Assembly (NCBI GenBank): GCA_934130265.1
Contig: CAKOYC010000050.1
Span: forward strand, 1 to 7,709
DNA from: an uncultured Bacilli bacterium
Lineage (GTDB): Bacteria > Bacillota_I > Bacilli_A > RF39 > UBA660
Reading direction: 5' to 3'
DNA: 7,709 nucleotides
Of the stretch, positions 1 through 6,651 are shown in pieces. The notes beneath the pieces were generated by a model that had not been told where the DNA came from, ran no database searches, and saw nothing but the letters and a program-made list of their open reading frames with translations. Position numbers and translations under genes: made by a program. The stretch's first letter is position 1, and each line of letters starts with the position of its first letter.

Positions 1-155
1 GGGAAGAAGTGTCAACAATAGAAGATGTTATGGAACCATATCTATTACAAGAAGGATACTTAAAAAGGACTTCTAGAGGAAGATGTGTTACACCTAAAGC
101 ATATGAACAGTTAGAGATAAGCTATCAGAATAATTTATTTGGGGGGATGATTTAG
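1..155 (+). CDS. ruvB: RuvB Holliday-junction branch-migration ATPase, C-terminal end (partial)
   Basis: The reading frame beginning at base 3 runs 50 codons to a TAG at 153-155; the gene starts outside the window. The visible residues include EDVMEPYLLQEGYLKRTSRG, which matches the conserved C-terminal winged-helix DNA-binding domain of RuvB (EPYL-Q-G-L-RT-RGR pattern). RuvB is the hexameric AAA+ motor that, with RuvA, drives branch migration of Holliday junctions in the cytoplasm. The stop codon directly abuts the queA ATG, and the last codons (Gly-Gly-Met-Ile) also form the queA ribosome-binding site, so the two genes are almost certainly co-transcribed and translationally coupled. ruvB-queA is a common order in Bacillota. 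The ATPase domain is outside the window, so intactness cannot be judged. Confidence 0.9.
   Translation, partial: EEVSTIEDVMEPYLLQEGYLKRTSRGRCVTPKAYEQLEISYQNNLFGGMI
141..150 (+). promoter_or_regulatory. Ribosome-binding site of queA inside the ruvB 3' end
   Basis: A G-run (GGGGGGATG) lies within the last codons of ruvB, about nine bases before the queA ATG. It supports the start at 156 and indicates that queA translation depends on, or is helped by, ribosomes finishing ruvB. No separate promoter is visible before queA within the window. Confidence 0.7.
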
Positions 156-1193
156 ATGAGATTAGATGAATTTGATTATGATTTAGATAAAGAGTTAATC
201 GCTCAAACACCACTTGAGAAAAGAGATAGTTCAAGACTTATGGTGTTAGATTGTAAAGAGAAAAAAGTAGAAGATAAGATGTTTCCTGATTTATTATCTT
301 ATCTAGAAAAAGGTGATACCTTGGTTTTAAATAATACTAAAGTATTACCAGCTAGATTAATTGGAGAGAAAGATGTTACTAAAGCAGTAATTGAACTGTT
401 ACTTCTTAAAAATAAAGAAGGAGATATCTGGGAGTGTCTTACAAAACCAGCTAAGAGAATTCATGTTGGCGATAAAATATCTTTTGGAAATGGACTACTA
501 GTAGCAACTTGTAAAGAAATTGGTGAAGAAGGTATTAGAGTAGTAGAGTTTAGCTATGAAGGAATATTCTATGAAGTCTTAGATAAGCTTGGTACTATGC
601 CACTACCGCCTTATATTCATGAGACATTAAAAGATCAGTCAAGATATCAGACAGTTTATGCTAAAGAAATAGGAAGCGCCGCAGCACCTACTGCAGGTTT
701 GCATTTTACTAAAGAGTTACTAGAAGAGATTAAAGAAATGGGTGTTAATATTGCTTATGTAACTTTGCATGTTGGTCTTGGAACTTTCCGTCCCGTAACA
801 GAAGATATAATAGAAGATCATAAGATGCATTCAGAATATTACTCTATGGATAAAGATACTGCTGACTTACTTAGAAAGACTAGAGAAAGTGGTAAAAGAA
901 TAATAGCGGTAGGAACCACCTCAACTAGAGTACTTGAAACTATCTATGAAAAATATGGAACCTTTAAGGAAGATAGTGGTTTTACTACTTTGTTCTTATA
1001 TCCATCAAAGAGTGTTGATTCGATAGATGGATTAGTAACTAACTTTCATTTACCTAAATCAACACTACTTATGTTAGTATCTGCTATAGCTACCAAAGAG
1101 TTTATCTTAAAAGCATATAATCATGCAGTAAAAGAAAGATATAGATTTTTCTCTTTTGGAGATGCTATGTTAATACTTAAAAATAATAATTAA
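156..1193 (+). CDS. queA: S-adenosylmethionine:tRNA ribosyltransferase-isomerase QueA
   Basis: QueA transfers and isomerises the ribosyl moiety of SAM onto preQ1 already placed at the tRNA wobble position, giving epoxyqueuosine; it is a cytoplasmic enzyme of queuosine synthesis. At 345 aa it has the usual family length. Visible family blocks are DTLVLNNTKVLPARL (54-68), MPLPPYI (148-154), AAAPTAGLHFT (175-185), HVGLGTF (205-211), VGTTSTRVLE (252-261), NFHLPKSTLLMLVSA (296-310) and FFSFGDAML (331-339). One usual block differs: where most homologues have a YPGYxF-type stretch before the Asn-Phe-His motif, this protein reads YPSKSV (282-287). It follows ruvB with no gap. In many Bacillota tgt comes next, but here it is tig with its own promoter, so the earlier pathway step must be encoded elsewhere. 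Identity is certain; the effect of the altered block is unknown. Confidence 0.97.
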   Translation: MRLDEFDYDLDKELIAQTPLEKRDSSRLMVLDCKEKKVEDKMFPDLLSYLEKGDTLVLNNTKVLPARLIGEKDVTKAVIELLLLKNKEGDIWECLTKPAKRIHVGDKISFGNGLLVATCKEIGEEGIRVVEFSYEGIFYEVLDKLGTMPLPPYIHETLKDQSRYQTVYAKEIGSAAAPTAGLHFTKELLEEIKEMGVNIAYVTLHVGLGTFRPVTEDIIEDHKMHSEYYSMDKDTADLLRKTRESGKRIIAVGTTSTRVLETIYEKYGTFKEDSGFTTLFLYPSKSVDSIDGLVTNFHLPKSTLLMLVSAIATKEFILKAYNHAVKERYRFFSFGDAMLILKNNN

Positions 1194-1199
1194 AATTTC

Positions 1200-1228
1200 T
1201 TGAAACACATTAAGAAATAAGGTATAAT
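1200..1228 (+). promoter_or_regulatory. Sigma-A-type promoter of tig
   Basis: TTGAAA (1200-1205) and a perfect TATAAT (1223-1228) are separated by 17 bases, the ideal spacing. A start point near 1235 would leave a leader of only about 17 bases before the tig ATG, with the GGAGGAGGAAG ribosome-binding site at 1238-1248 filling most of it. A 7-base inverted repeat (ATTTCTT at 1195-1201, AAGAAAT at 1212-1218) overlaps the -35 box and spacer. Confidence 0.8.
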
Positions 1229-1251
1229 AAGCCTATTGGAGGAGGAAGAGT

Positions 1252-2517
1252 ATGGCAAAGAAAAATAATAATATTCATGAAATAACAATTAAAATCGAAG
1301 GAGAAGAGTGGCAAAAAGCTCTAGATGAAAGCTTTAAGAAGAAAGTAAAAAATGTAACTATTGATGGATTTAGAAAAGGGAAATGTCCAAGAAATATCTA
1401 TGATAAGAAAGTGGGTATAGAAACATTATTTGATGAAGCTGGTAATATTGTATTACAAGATGCTTATACTAAAGCTATTGAAGAAGCAAAAGTAATACCT
1501 GTAATTCCTGGTGAAGTTGAATTAATTAGTATTGATAAAGATCAAGCTACATTTAAGTTTACTATTACTTCTCGTCCTTTAGTTACTATTAAAAACTATA
1601 AAGGATTAGGAGTTAAAGAAGAAAAAGCAACAGTTACTGATGAAGAAGTAGAAGAAGAAGTTAAGAAATTACTTGATAAATATGCTGAATTAGTAATTAA
1701 AGAAGATGGTTCAGTTGAGGCTGATGATTTAGTAACAATTGATTATGAAGGATTCTTAGGAAGTAAAGCTTTTGAAGGTGGAAAAGGTGAAAACTATCCA
1801 TTACAAATTGGAAGTGGAACATTTATTCCTGGTTTTGAAGAACAATTAATTGGTATGAAAAAGGAAGAAGAAAAAGAAATTAAAGTTACATTCCCAGAAG
1901 AATACCATGAAGAATCATTAAAAGGAAAAGAAGCTACATTTAAAGTAAAAGTACATGAGATTAAGACTAAAGAAAAAAGAGAACTTGATCAAGATTTCTT
2001 TGATGATTTAGCACTTGAGGGTGTTAATGATGAAAAGAGTCTAAAAGAAGAAGTTAAGAAGAATATTCTTGCTCAAAAAGAGATGGAAAATGAAAATATC
2101 TATATTGATAAACTACTAAGTGAAGTAGCTAAGAATGTAGAAGTAGATATTCCTGAAGGAATGATTGAAGAAGAAACAACTCGTCTTTTAAAACGTGCAG
2201 AACAATCAATGATGATGCAAGGATTAAACTTAGACTTATATTATAAAATAACTGGAAGTAAAGAAGAAGATTTAAGAAATCAATTAAAAGATGAAGCTTA
2301 TCAAAATGTTCTTTATCGTTTAATGCTTGAAGAAATTGTTAAATTAGAAAAGATTGAAGTAAGCGAAGAAGATGCTAAGAAAGAAGCTAAAGAATTAGCA
2401 GATAAATACCAAATGGAAGAAGAAGACTTCTTAAAAGAATTTGGTGGATTAGAAATGGTTCAGTATGATCTTGAAATGAGAAGAACAATTGAACGCTTAA
2501 AAGAATTAAATAAATAA
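1252..2517 (+). CDS. tig: Trigger factor, ribosome-associated chaperone and prolyl isomerase
   Basis: Trigger factor binds ribosomal protein uL23 at the exit tunnel and shields nascent chains; it also has peptidyl-prolyl isomerase activity. The 421 residues are close to the usual 425-435 and show the three-part layout. The N-terminal ribosome-binding domain (about 1-115) carries the signature GFRKGKCP at 39-46. An FKBP-type isomerase domain (about 157-240) contains VTIDYEGFLG, FIPGFEEQLIGM and TFPEEYH. The highly charged helical C-terminal chaperone arms follow (about 245-421). The N-terminus is a few residues shorter than in E. coli, where GFRK begins at 43-44. The start at 1252 is fixed by a strong GGAGGAGGAAG site. 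The gene has its own promoter, and a hairpin overlaps its stop codon. clpX, its common neighbour, is not next to it. Confidence 0.97.
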   Translation: MAKKNNNIHEITIKIEGEEWQKALDESFKKKVKNVTIDGFRKGKCPRNIYDKKVGIETLFDEAGNIVLQDAYTKAIEEAKVIPVIPGEVELISIDKDQATFKFTITSRPLVTIKNYKGLGVKEEKATVTDEEVEEEVKKLLDKYAELVIKEDGSVEADDLVTIDYEGFLGSKAFEGGKGENYPLQIGSGTFIPGFEEQLIGMKKEEEKEIKVTFPEEYHEESLKGKEATFKVKVHEIKTKEKRELDQDFFDDLALEGVNDEKSLKEEVKKNILAQKEMENENIYIDKLLSEVAKNVEVDIPEGMIEEETTRLLKRAEQSMMMQGLNLDLYYKITGSKEEDLRNQLKDEAYQNVLYRLMLEEIVKLEKIEVSEEDAKKEAKELADKYQMEEEDFLKEFGGLEMVQYDLEMRRTIERLKELNK

Positions 2518-2541
2518 AAACCTTTACCAATAGAGGTTTTT
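2516..2541 (+). terminator. Short intrinsic terminator (probably leaky) after tig
   Basis: A perfect 8-base inverted repeat, AAAAACCT (2516-2523) and AGGTTTTT (2534-2541), encloses a 10-base loop. The left arm begins inside the tig stop codon (2515-2517), and the right arm itself provides the U-tract. With only three G-C pairs the stem is weak, so partial read-through into rpmG-efp is likely. The loop and right arm double as the -35 box and spacer of the next promoter. Confidence 0.6.
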
Positions 2542-2551
2542 CTGATATAAT
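2523..2551 (+). promoter_or_regulatory. Extended -10 promoter of rpmG-efp
   Basis: A perfect TATAAT (2546-2551) is preceded by TGA (2543-2545), giving a full TGnTATAAT extended -10. Seventeen bases upstream of the -10, TTTACC (2523-2528) is a 4/6 match to the -35 consensus and lies in the loop of the tig terminator hairpin. The predicted start near 2558 leaves a leader of about 20 bases. Confidence 0.75.
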
Positions 2552-2577
2552 TTTATGGAAACGAGGAGGGTAGTGTT

Positions 2578-2742
2578 ATGGCAAAAGTAGGAAATAGACA
2601 AAAGAAGACACTAGTATGTACAGTTTGTAAAGAAGAAAACTATCGTGTTGAAAAGAATGTTAAGAATACAACTGATCGTCTAGACATTAATAAATATTGT
2701 CCAAAATGTGGACATCATACTGAACACAAAGAAAAGAAGTAA
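2578..2742 (+). CDS. rpmG: Ribosomal protein bL33, zinc-binding (C+) form
   Basis: This 54-residue protein of the large ribosomal subunit shows the bL33 core: a basic N-terminus, Cys14-x-x-Cys17, NYRVEKN, a TDRLDINKYCPKC stretch and a HTEHKEKK tail. Both cysteine pairs are intact (14/17 and 41/44), marking the zinc-binding form rather than the cysteine-less paralogue that many Bacillota also carry and express under zinc limitation. The ATG is set by GAGGAGGG at 2563-2570, seven bases upstream. The gene has an extended -10 promoter. It ends 22 bases before efp with no terminator between, so the two form a translation-related pair. In many Bacillota rpmG precedes secE-nusG instead; that copy, if present, is outside the window. 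Confidence 0.93.
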   Translation: MAKVGNRQKKTLVCTVCKEENYRVEKNVKNTTDRLDINKYCPKCGHHTEHKEKK

Positions 2743-2764
2743 TAACTAAAGGAGGATATAAGAT

Positions 2765-3322
2765 ATGATTAATTCCAATGATTTAAAAAACGGAATTACT
2801 ATTCAAGCTGATGGTAATATCTATATGGTACTTGATAGTCAACATGTAAAACCTGGTAAAGGGGCAGCTATTGTTAAAGCAAAACTTAAAAACTTAAGAA
2901 CAGGTTCTATTGCTGAAAAGACTTTCAATGCTGGAGTTAAAGTAGAAACAGCACATATTTCAAAGAAACCTATGCAATTCCTTTATAGTATGGGAGATAC
3001 TTATTACTTCATGAATATGCAAGATTATGAACAAATTGAACTTGATAAGAGTACAATTGGTGATGATGCAAAATTCTTAAAAGAAAACTTAGAAGTAGAA
3101 ATCATTTTCTTTGAAGGTGAAATGTTAGGTATGAACTTACCAGATAAAGTTGTTATGAAAATAGTAGCTACTGAAGATGCTGTTAAAGGTAATACTTCAT
3201 CTTCTGCTATGAAAAATGCTACATTAGAAACTGGTATGGTAGTACAAGTTCCATTATTTATTAAACAAGATGAAGAAATTCTTGTTGGAACAAAAGACGG
3301 AAAATATGTATCAAGAGCATAA
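2765..3322 (+). CDS. efp: Translation elongation factor P
   Basis: EF-P binds between the P and E sites and rescues ribosomes stalled on consecutive prolines. The 185-residue length is standard. Three beta-barrel domains fit the sequence: KOW-like (about 1-65), OB (about 66-128) and C-terminal OB (about 130-185). The loop that reaches the peptidyl-transferase centre reads HVKPGKGAA, placing the modifiable lysine at position 32, as in Bacillus where Lys32 carries 5-aminopentanol; no modification enzyme is encoded in this window. The start has an excellent AAAGGAGGA site at 2748-2755. It is probably co-transcribed with rpmG, and transcription should end at the hairpin that contains its stop codon. 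Identity is secure. Confidence 0.97.
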   Translation: MINSNDLKNGITIQADGNIYMVLDSQHVKPGKGAAIVKAKLKNLRTGSIAEKTFNAGVKVETAHISKKPMQFLYSMGDTYYFMNMQDYEQIELDKSTIGDDAKFLKENLEVEIIFFEGEMLGMNLPDKVVMKIVATEDAVKGNTSSSAMKNATLETGMVVQVPLFIKQDEEILVGTKDGKYVSRA

Positions 3323-3339
3323 AGCTCTTTTTTTCTTTT
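3313..3339 (+). terminator. Intrinsic terminator of rpmG-efp, with the stop codon in the loop
   Basis: AAGAGC (3313-3318) pairs with GCTCTT (3324-3329) around a five-base loop, ATAAA, followed by seven T (3328-3334), a C and four more T. The efp stop codon TAA (3320-3322) sits in the hairpin loop, and the last two codons (Arg-Ala) lie in the left arm. Confidence 0.85.
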
Positions 3340-3347
3340 CTTAAAAA

Positions 3348-3356
3348 TGGTATTAT
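3348..3356 (+). promoter_or_regulatory. Probable extended -10 promoter of galE
   Basis: TGGTATTAT (3348-3356) fits an extended -10 element (TGn plus TATTAT). The position expected for the -35 box falls in the T-run of the efp terminator and has no good match, so recognition would rest on the extended -10. A start near 3363 would give a leader of only about 14 bases, beginning at the AGGATGGTG ribosome-binding site. Read-through from efp is the alternative. Confidence 0.45.
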
Positions 3357-3376
3357 TATTTTAGGATGGTGATTAA

Positions 3377-4369
3377 ATGAGAGTATTAGTAACAGGAGGA
3401 TGTGGCTATATCGGTAGCCATACCGTTTGTGAATTATTAAAAAATAATTATGAAGTGGTTATCATTGATAACTTTAGTAATAGTAAAAAAGATGTAATTG
3501 ATAAGATTAAGACTCTAACAGGAAGTGATGTTAAACTTTATGAGGGTGATGTTTGTAATAAGAGTTTACTAGAAGAAATATTTAGTAAAGAAAATATAGA
3601 AGCAGTAATTCATTTTGCTGGATATAAAGCAGTAGGAGAAAGTGTTAAGAAACCACTTATGTATTATGAGAATAACTTAATATCAACTCTATATCTACTT
3701 GAAGTAATGAAGAAATATAACTGTAAAAAGTTTATATTCTCATCAAGTGCTACTGTATATGGAACTCCTAAAGAGTTACCAATTAAAGAGAGTTTTCCAT
3801 TATCAACAACTAATCCATATGGTACTACTAAATTGATGATAGAAATGATTCTAAAAGATATTTATAAAGCTGATAATAGTCTTGATATTACTATTTTAAG
3901 ATATTTTAATCCGATTGGTAATGAAGAGACAGGTTTGTTAGGAGAAAGTCCTAATGGTATCCCTAATAATCTTATGCCTTATATTGTTAGAGTAGCTACT
4001 AAAGAGTTAGAATGTTTAAGTATCTTTGGAGATGATTATGATACTAAAGATGGAACAGGGGTAAGAGATTATATCCATGTTGTAGATCTTGCTAAAGGAC
4101 ATGTATTAGCTCTTAAGAAAGCTAAAGGATTAAGTATTTATAACTTAGGCACTGGTTCTGGGTATAGTGTTTTAGAATTAGTTAAAACTTTTGAAAGAGT
4201 AAATAATATTAAAGTTAATTATAAAATAGTCGGAAGACGAGAAGGAGATATTGCTAGTTGTTATGCTGATAATACTAAAGCAAAAGAAGAACTTGGTTTT
4301 AATCCAACAAAGACATTAGAAGATATGTGCAAAGACTCTTATACCTATATTCTTAATAATAAAAAATAA
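3377..4369 (+). CDS. galE: UDP-glucose 4-epimerase GalE (possibly also UDP-GlcNAc 4-epimerase)
   Basis: GalE interconverts UDP-glucose and UDP-galactose using tightly bound NAD and supplies galactosyl donors for glycans as well as serving the Leloir pathway. The 330 residues show the extended short-chain dehydrogenase fold. The NAD-binding glycine motif GGCGYIG is at 7-13, followed by FAGYKAVGESV (80-90). The catalytic Ser-Tyr-Lys set is in SSSATVYG (122-129, catalytic Ser probably 124) and YGTTK (Tyr148, Lys152). RYFNPIGNE (175-183) and GTGVRDYIHVVDLA (226-239) bind the sugar nucleotide. In the EGDIASCYAD stretch (289-298), Cys295 aligns with Tyr299 of E. coli GalE and Cys307 of human GALE, which accepts N-acetylated substrates. 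No other galactose genes flank it, which favours a biosynthetic role. No terminator follows the gene. Confidence 0.95.
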   Translation: MRVLVTGGCGYIGSHTVCELLKNNYEVVIIDNFSNSKKDVIDKIKTLTGSDVKLYEGDVCNKSLLEEIFSKENIEAVIHFAGYKAVGESVKKPLMYYENNLISTLYLLEVMKKYNCKKFIFSSSATVYGTPKELPIKESFPLSTTNPYGTTKLMIEMILKDIYKADNSLDITILRYFNPIGNEETGLLGESPNGIPNNLMPYIVRVATKELECLSIFGDDYDTKDGTGVRDYIHVVDLAKGHVLALKKAKGLSIYNLGTGSGYSVLELVKTFERVNNIKVNYKIVGRREGDIASCYADNTKAKEELGFNPTKTLEDMCKDSYTYILNNKK

Positions 4370-4382
4370 TTGTTGATAGTTT

Positions 4383-4411
4383 TTGACAAATAGTACTTAT
4401 TATTATATAAT
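4383..4411 (+). promoter_or_regulatory. Perfect-consensus sigma-A promoter of the pyrophosphatase gene
   Basis: TTGACA (4383-4388) and TATAAT (4406-4411) match the consensus exactly with 17 bases between them. The predicted start near 4418 gives a leader of about 18 bases containing GAGGGAG (4425-4431). No operator-like repeat or riboswitch fits in the leader, suggesting strong unregulated expression. Confidence 0.9.
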
Positions 4412-4435
4412 CTTAAACAGAAATGAGGGAGTTAT

Positions 4436-6055
4436 ATGGAGAAAACTTATATATTTGGACATAGAAAACCAGACACTGATTCTGTTTGTAGTGCTATTAG
4501 TCTATCATATTTAAAAAAACAATTAGGAGAAAATACTGAGGCTTGTATCTTAGGAAATGTTAATAAGGAAACAGCTTATGCTTTAGATTATTTTAAAGTG
4601 AAAATGCCAAAGTATTTAAATGATGTTAAATTACAACTTAAAGATGTAGATTATCACAAACATTATTTTCTAGATCAATCTAAATCTATTTATGATAGTT
4701 ATCTTTATATGTTAAATCAAGGATTAACTGGAGTACCAGTAGTAGATGAAAAAGAAAAATTACTAGGAATAGTTACTATTAAAGATTTAGCTCATCACTT
4801 TATTAATGATGAAGTTAATCTATTAAAAACATCATATAAAAATTTACTAGAGGTATTAAAAGCAGAAGAAGTATTAAAGTTTGATGAAGAAATTGAAGGA
4901 AACCTGTTAGCTGCAGCTTACCGTAGTACTACTTTTCTTGAAACAGTAAAACTAAAGAAAACTGATATTCTAATAGTAGGAGATCGTCATAGTGTTATTG
5001 AATATGCTGTAGAAAATGGTGTTAAGATGATAATTTTAACTGGTAATGGAGAAATTAAAGATAAACACTTAGAAATAGCTAGAAAGAATAAAGTTAATAT
5101 TATAAGAAGTAGTTATGATACTTATCATGTATCTCGTTTAGTTAGTCTAGCTAATTATATTGGTAATATGACAAGAACTACTAAGGATGCTGTAACCTTT
5201 GATGAAAATATTTATGTGGATGATATTTTAGAAATAAATAAGAAATTAAGACACACTAATTATCCAGTAATCAATGCTAAAAATGGTAAATGCTTAGGAC
5301 TTTTAAGAATAACTGATTTAGAAGCTAAACATCCAAAGAAAGTGATTTTAGTAGATCATAATGAAAAGGTTCAAAGTGCTGAAGGATTAGATGAAGCAGA
5401 AATTAAAGAAATATTTGATCATCATAATCTAGGTTCAATTACAACTGCTAGTCCAGTAAACTTTAGAAATATGGCAGTCGGTTCTACTAATACTATTATT
5501 TATACTTTATATAAAGAAAAAGAAATAGAAATTACTAAAGAGATGGCTGGTATGATGTTATCTGGTATTTTATCTGATACCTTAATACTAAAAAGTCCAA
5601 CAGCAACTCAACTTGATGTAGAAGCTGTTCACTATCTTGCTAAAATAGCAGGAGTTGACTATAAAAAATATGGTCTTGATATGATTAAAGCTGGTACTTC
5701 ACTTGAAGGTATGAGTGAAGAAGACGTCTTATATAATGATTTCAAACTTTATAATGTAAATGATAAAACAATGGGTATAGGACAATTCTTTACTACTAAC
5801 TTTGATGAAATTAAAAAGAATATGGATAAGTATTTAGATACACTAGATGAAGTAGCTGAAGCAAATAACTATTCATTAGTAGCACTTTATATAACTGATA
5901 TTATTGAAAATGGTTCTTATGTTATCTATAATAGAAAAGCTAAAGATTTAATGGAACTTGCTTATCGTAAAGATATGGAAGAAGGTACATATCTTGCTGA
6001 TGTTGTTTCTAGAAAGAAACATGTAGTACCACTTCTTATGGAAGTATTTAACTAA
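4436..6055 (+). CDS. ppaC: CBS/DRTGG-regulated family II manganese-dependent inorganic pyrophosphatase
   Basis: The enzyme hydrolyses cytosolic pyrophosphate to phosphate, pulling forward nucleotide, aminoacyl-tRNA and polymer synthesis. At 539 residues it is far longer than the plain ~310-residue PpaC because a regulatory insert splits the DHH domain. The first DHH segment has GHRKPDTDS (8-16; metal ligands His9, Asp13, Asp15). The insert holds CBS1 (about 75-130), a DRTGG-type domain (about 135-240) and CBS2 (about 245-298). DHH resumes with VDHNE (306-310), the DHH triad (328-330) and SGILSDT (376-382; Asp381). The DHHA2 domain ends with the substrate-binding SRKKHVVP (525-532). In characterised Clostridium enzymes the CBS pair binds AMP/ADP (inhibitory) or ATP and diadenosine polyphosphates (activating), the latter needing DRTGG; that behaviour is inferred here. 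It is transcribed alone from a consensus promoter. Confidence 0.95.
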   Translation: MEKTYIFGHRKPDTDSVCSAISLSYLKKQLGENTEACILGNVNKETAYALDYFKVKMPKYLNDVKLQLKDVDYHKHYFLDQSKSIYDSYLYMLNQGLTGVPVVDEKEKLLGIVTIKDLAHHFINDEVNLLKTSYKNLLEVLKAEEVLKFDEEIEGNLLAAAYRSTTFLETVKLKKTDILIVGDRHSVIEYAVENGVKMIILTGNGEIKDKHLEIARKNKVNIIRSSYDTYHVSRLVSLANYIGNMTRTTKDAVTFDENIYVDDILEINKKLRHTNYPVINAKNGKCLGLLRITDLEAKHPKKVILVDHNEKVQSAEGLDEAEIKEIFDHHNLGSITTASPVNFRNMAVGSTNTIIYTLYKEKEIEITKEMAGMMLSGILSDTLILKSPTATQLDVEAVHYLAKIAGVDYKKYGLDMIKAGTSLEGMSEEDVLYNDFKLYNVNDKTMGIGQFFTTNFDEIKKNMDKYLDTLDEVAEANNYSLVALYITDIIENGSYVIYNRKAKDLMELAYRKDMEEGTYLADVVSRKKHVVPLLMEVFN

Positions 6056-6067
6056 ATTTATAATGTA

Positions 6068-6095
6068 AAAGACTAGTCTTGGTAGGCTAGTCTTT
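6068..6095. terminator. Shared bidirectional terminator between ppaC and cotJC
   Basis: AAAGACTAG (6068-6076) pairs with CTAGTCTTT (6087-6095). Inner T-G, C-G and T-A pairs can extend the stem to about 12 pairs with a four-base loop. On the plus strand a T-rich tract follows (to 6110), lying inside the 3' end of cotJC. On the minus strand four U follow the arm. The cotJC stop codon (6094-6096) overlaps the hairpin base. Only 38 bases separate the converging genes. Confidence 0.8.
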
Positions 6096-6651
6096 ATCTA
6101 TATTTTTTTTGATATTCATCAAATAAATCTTTAAATAAATTATAGTGAACAACTTCTCTTTGTCTTAAGAATAATAGTGGTCCAATTACATCTGGATCAT
6201 TTGTTAAATCAATTAAGTTCTCATAGACTGCTCTTGCTTTTTGTTCAGCAGCCATGTCTTCTGCAAGATCTGCTAGTGGATCTCCAGTTGTAGCAAAGTA
6301 ATCTACTGTAAACGGTACACCATCAGCATTGGTAGGGTATAAAGCTCTCTTGTGAGAAGCATAATGAGAATCAAGCCCAGCAGCTTTTAACTCCTCAATA
6401 GTAGCATCTTTTAATAACTGATAAATCATAGTAGAAATCATTTCAATATGAGCAAGTTCTTCGGTACCAATATCAGTTAGTAGAGCTTGTCCTTTATTAT
6501 CAGGCATAGTGTATCTTTGATTTAAATAACGAAGAGCAGCACCAAGTTCCCCATTACTACCTCCATATTGTTCAACTAATAGTTTGGCCATATTTAAATC
6601 TTTTCTTTTTATATTAATTGGATACTGTAATTTTTTTTGATACTTCCACAT
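6094..6651 (-). CDS. cotJC: Spore coat protein CotJC, manganese-catalase family
   Basis: CotJC is a spore coat component of the ferritin-like di-manganese catalase family, deposited around the forespore in the mother cell. The 185 residues align well with Bacillus CotJC, from MWKYQKKLQYP at the start through LVEQYGGSNGELGAALRYLN and LLTDIGTEELAHIEM. Probable metal ligands are Glu35, Glu65, His68, Glu136 and His169, in GELGAALRYL, EELAHIE, AEQKARAVYE and REVVH, so the di-metal site looks complete. Start: a perfect AAGGAGG lies seven bases upstream, inside the end of the preceding gene, whose TAA abuts this ATG. The basic C-terminus (QKKYR) is encoded by the A-tract that serves as U-tract for the opposing ppaC terminator. 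Coat role is from family and operon; catalase activity is inferred from ligands. Confidence 0.95.
   Translation of the reverse strand: MWKYQKKLQYPINIKRKDLNMAKLLVEQYGGSNGELGAALRYLNQRYTMPDNKGQALLTDIGTEELAHIEMISTMIYQLLKDATIEELKAAGLDSHYASHKRALYPTNADGVPFTVDYFATTGDPLADLAEDMAAEQKARAVYENLIDLTNDPDVIGPLLFLRQREVVHYNLFKDLFDEYQKKYR

Noticed and set aside
1194..1251. Terminator after queA
   Set aside because: The inverted repeat at 1195-1218 lacks a following U-tract and overlaps the tig promoter, so it does not qualify as an intrinsic terminator.
3377..4369. Horizontal transfer of galE into a housekeeping cluster
   Set aside because: Base composition and codon use look the same as in the neighbours, and no repeats or mobility genes flank it; position alone is not evidence of transfer.
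4370..4435. Terminator or operator between galE and ppaC
   Set aside because: No stable hairpin with a U-tract was found; TTTTGACAAA is only a short near-palindrome created by the -35 box. The region is fully explained by a consensus promoter and ribosome-binding site.
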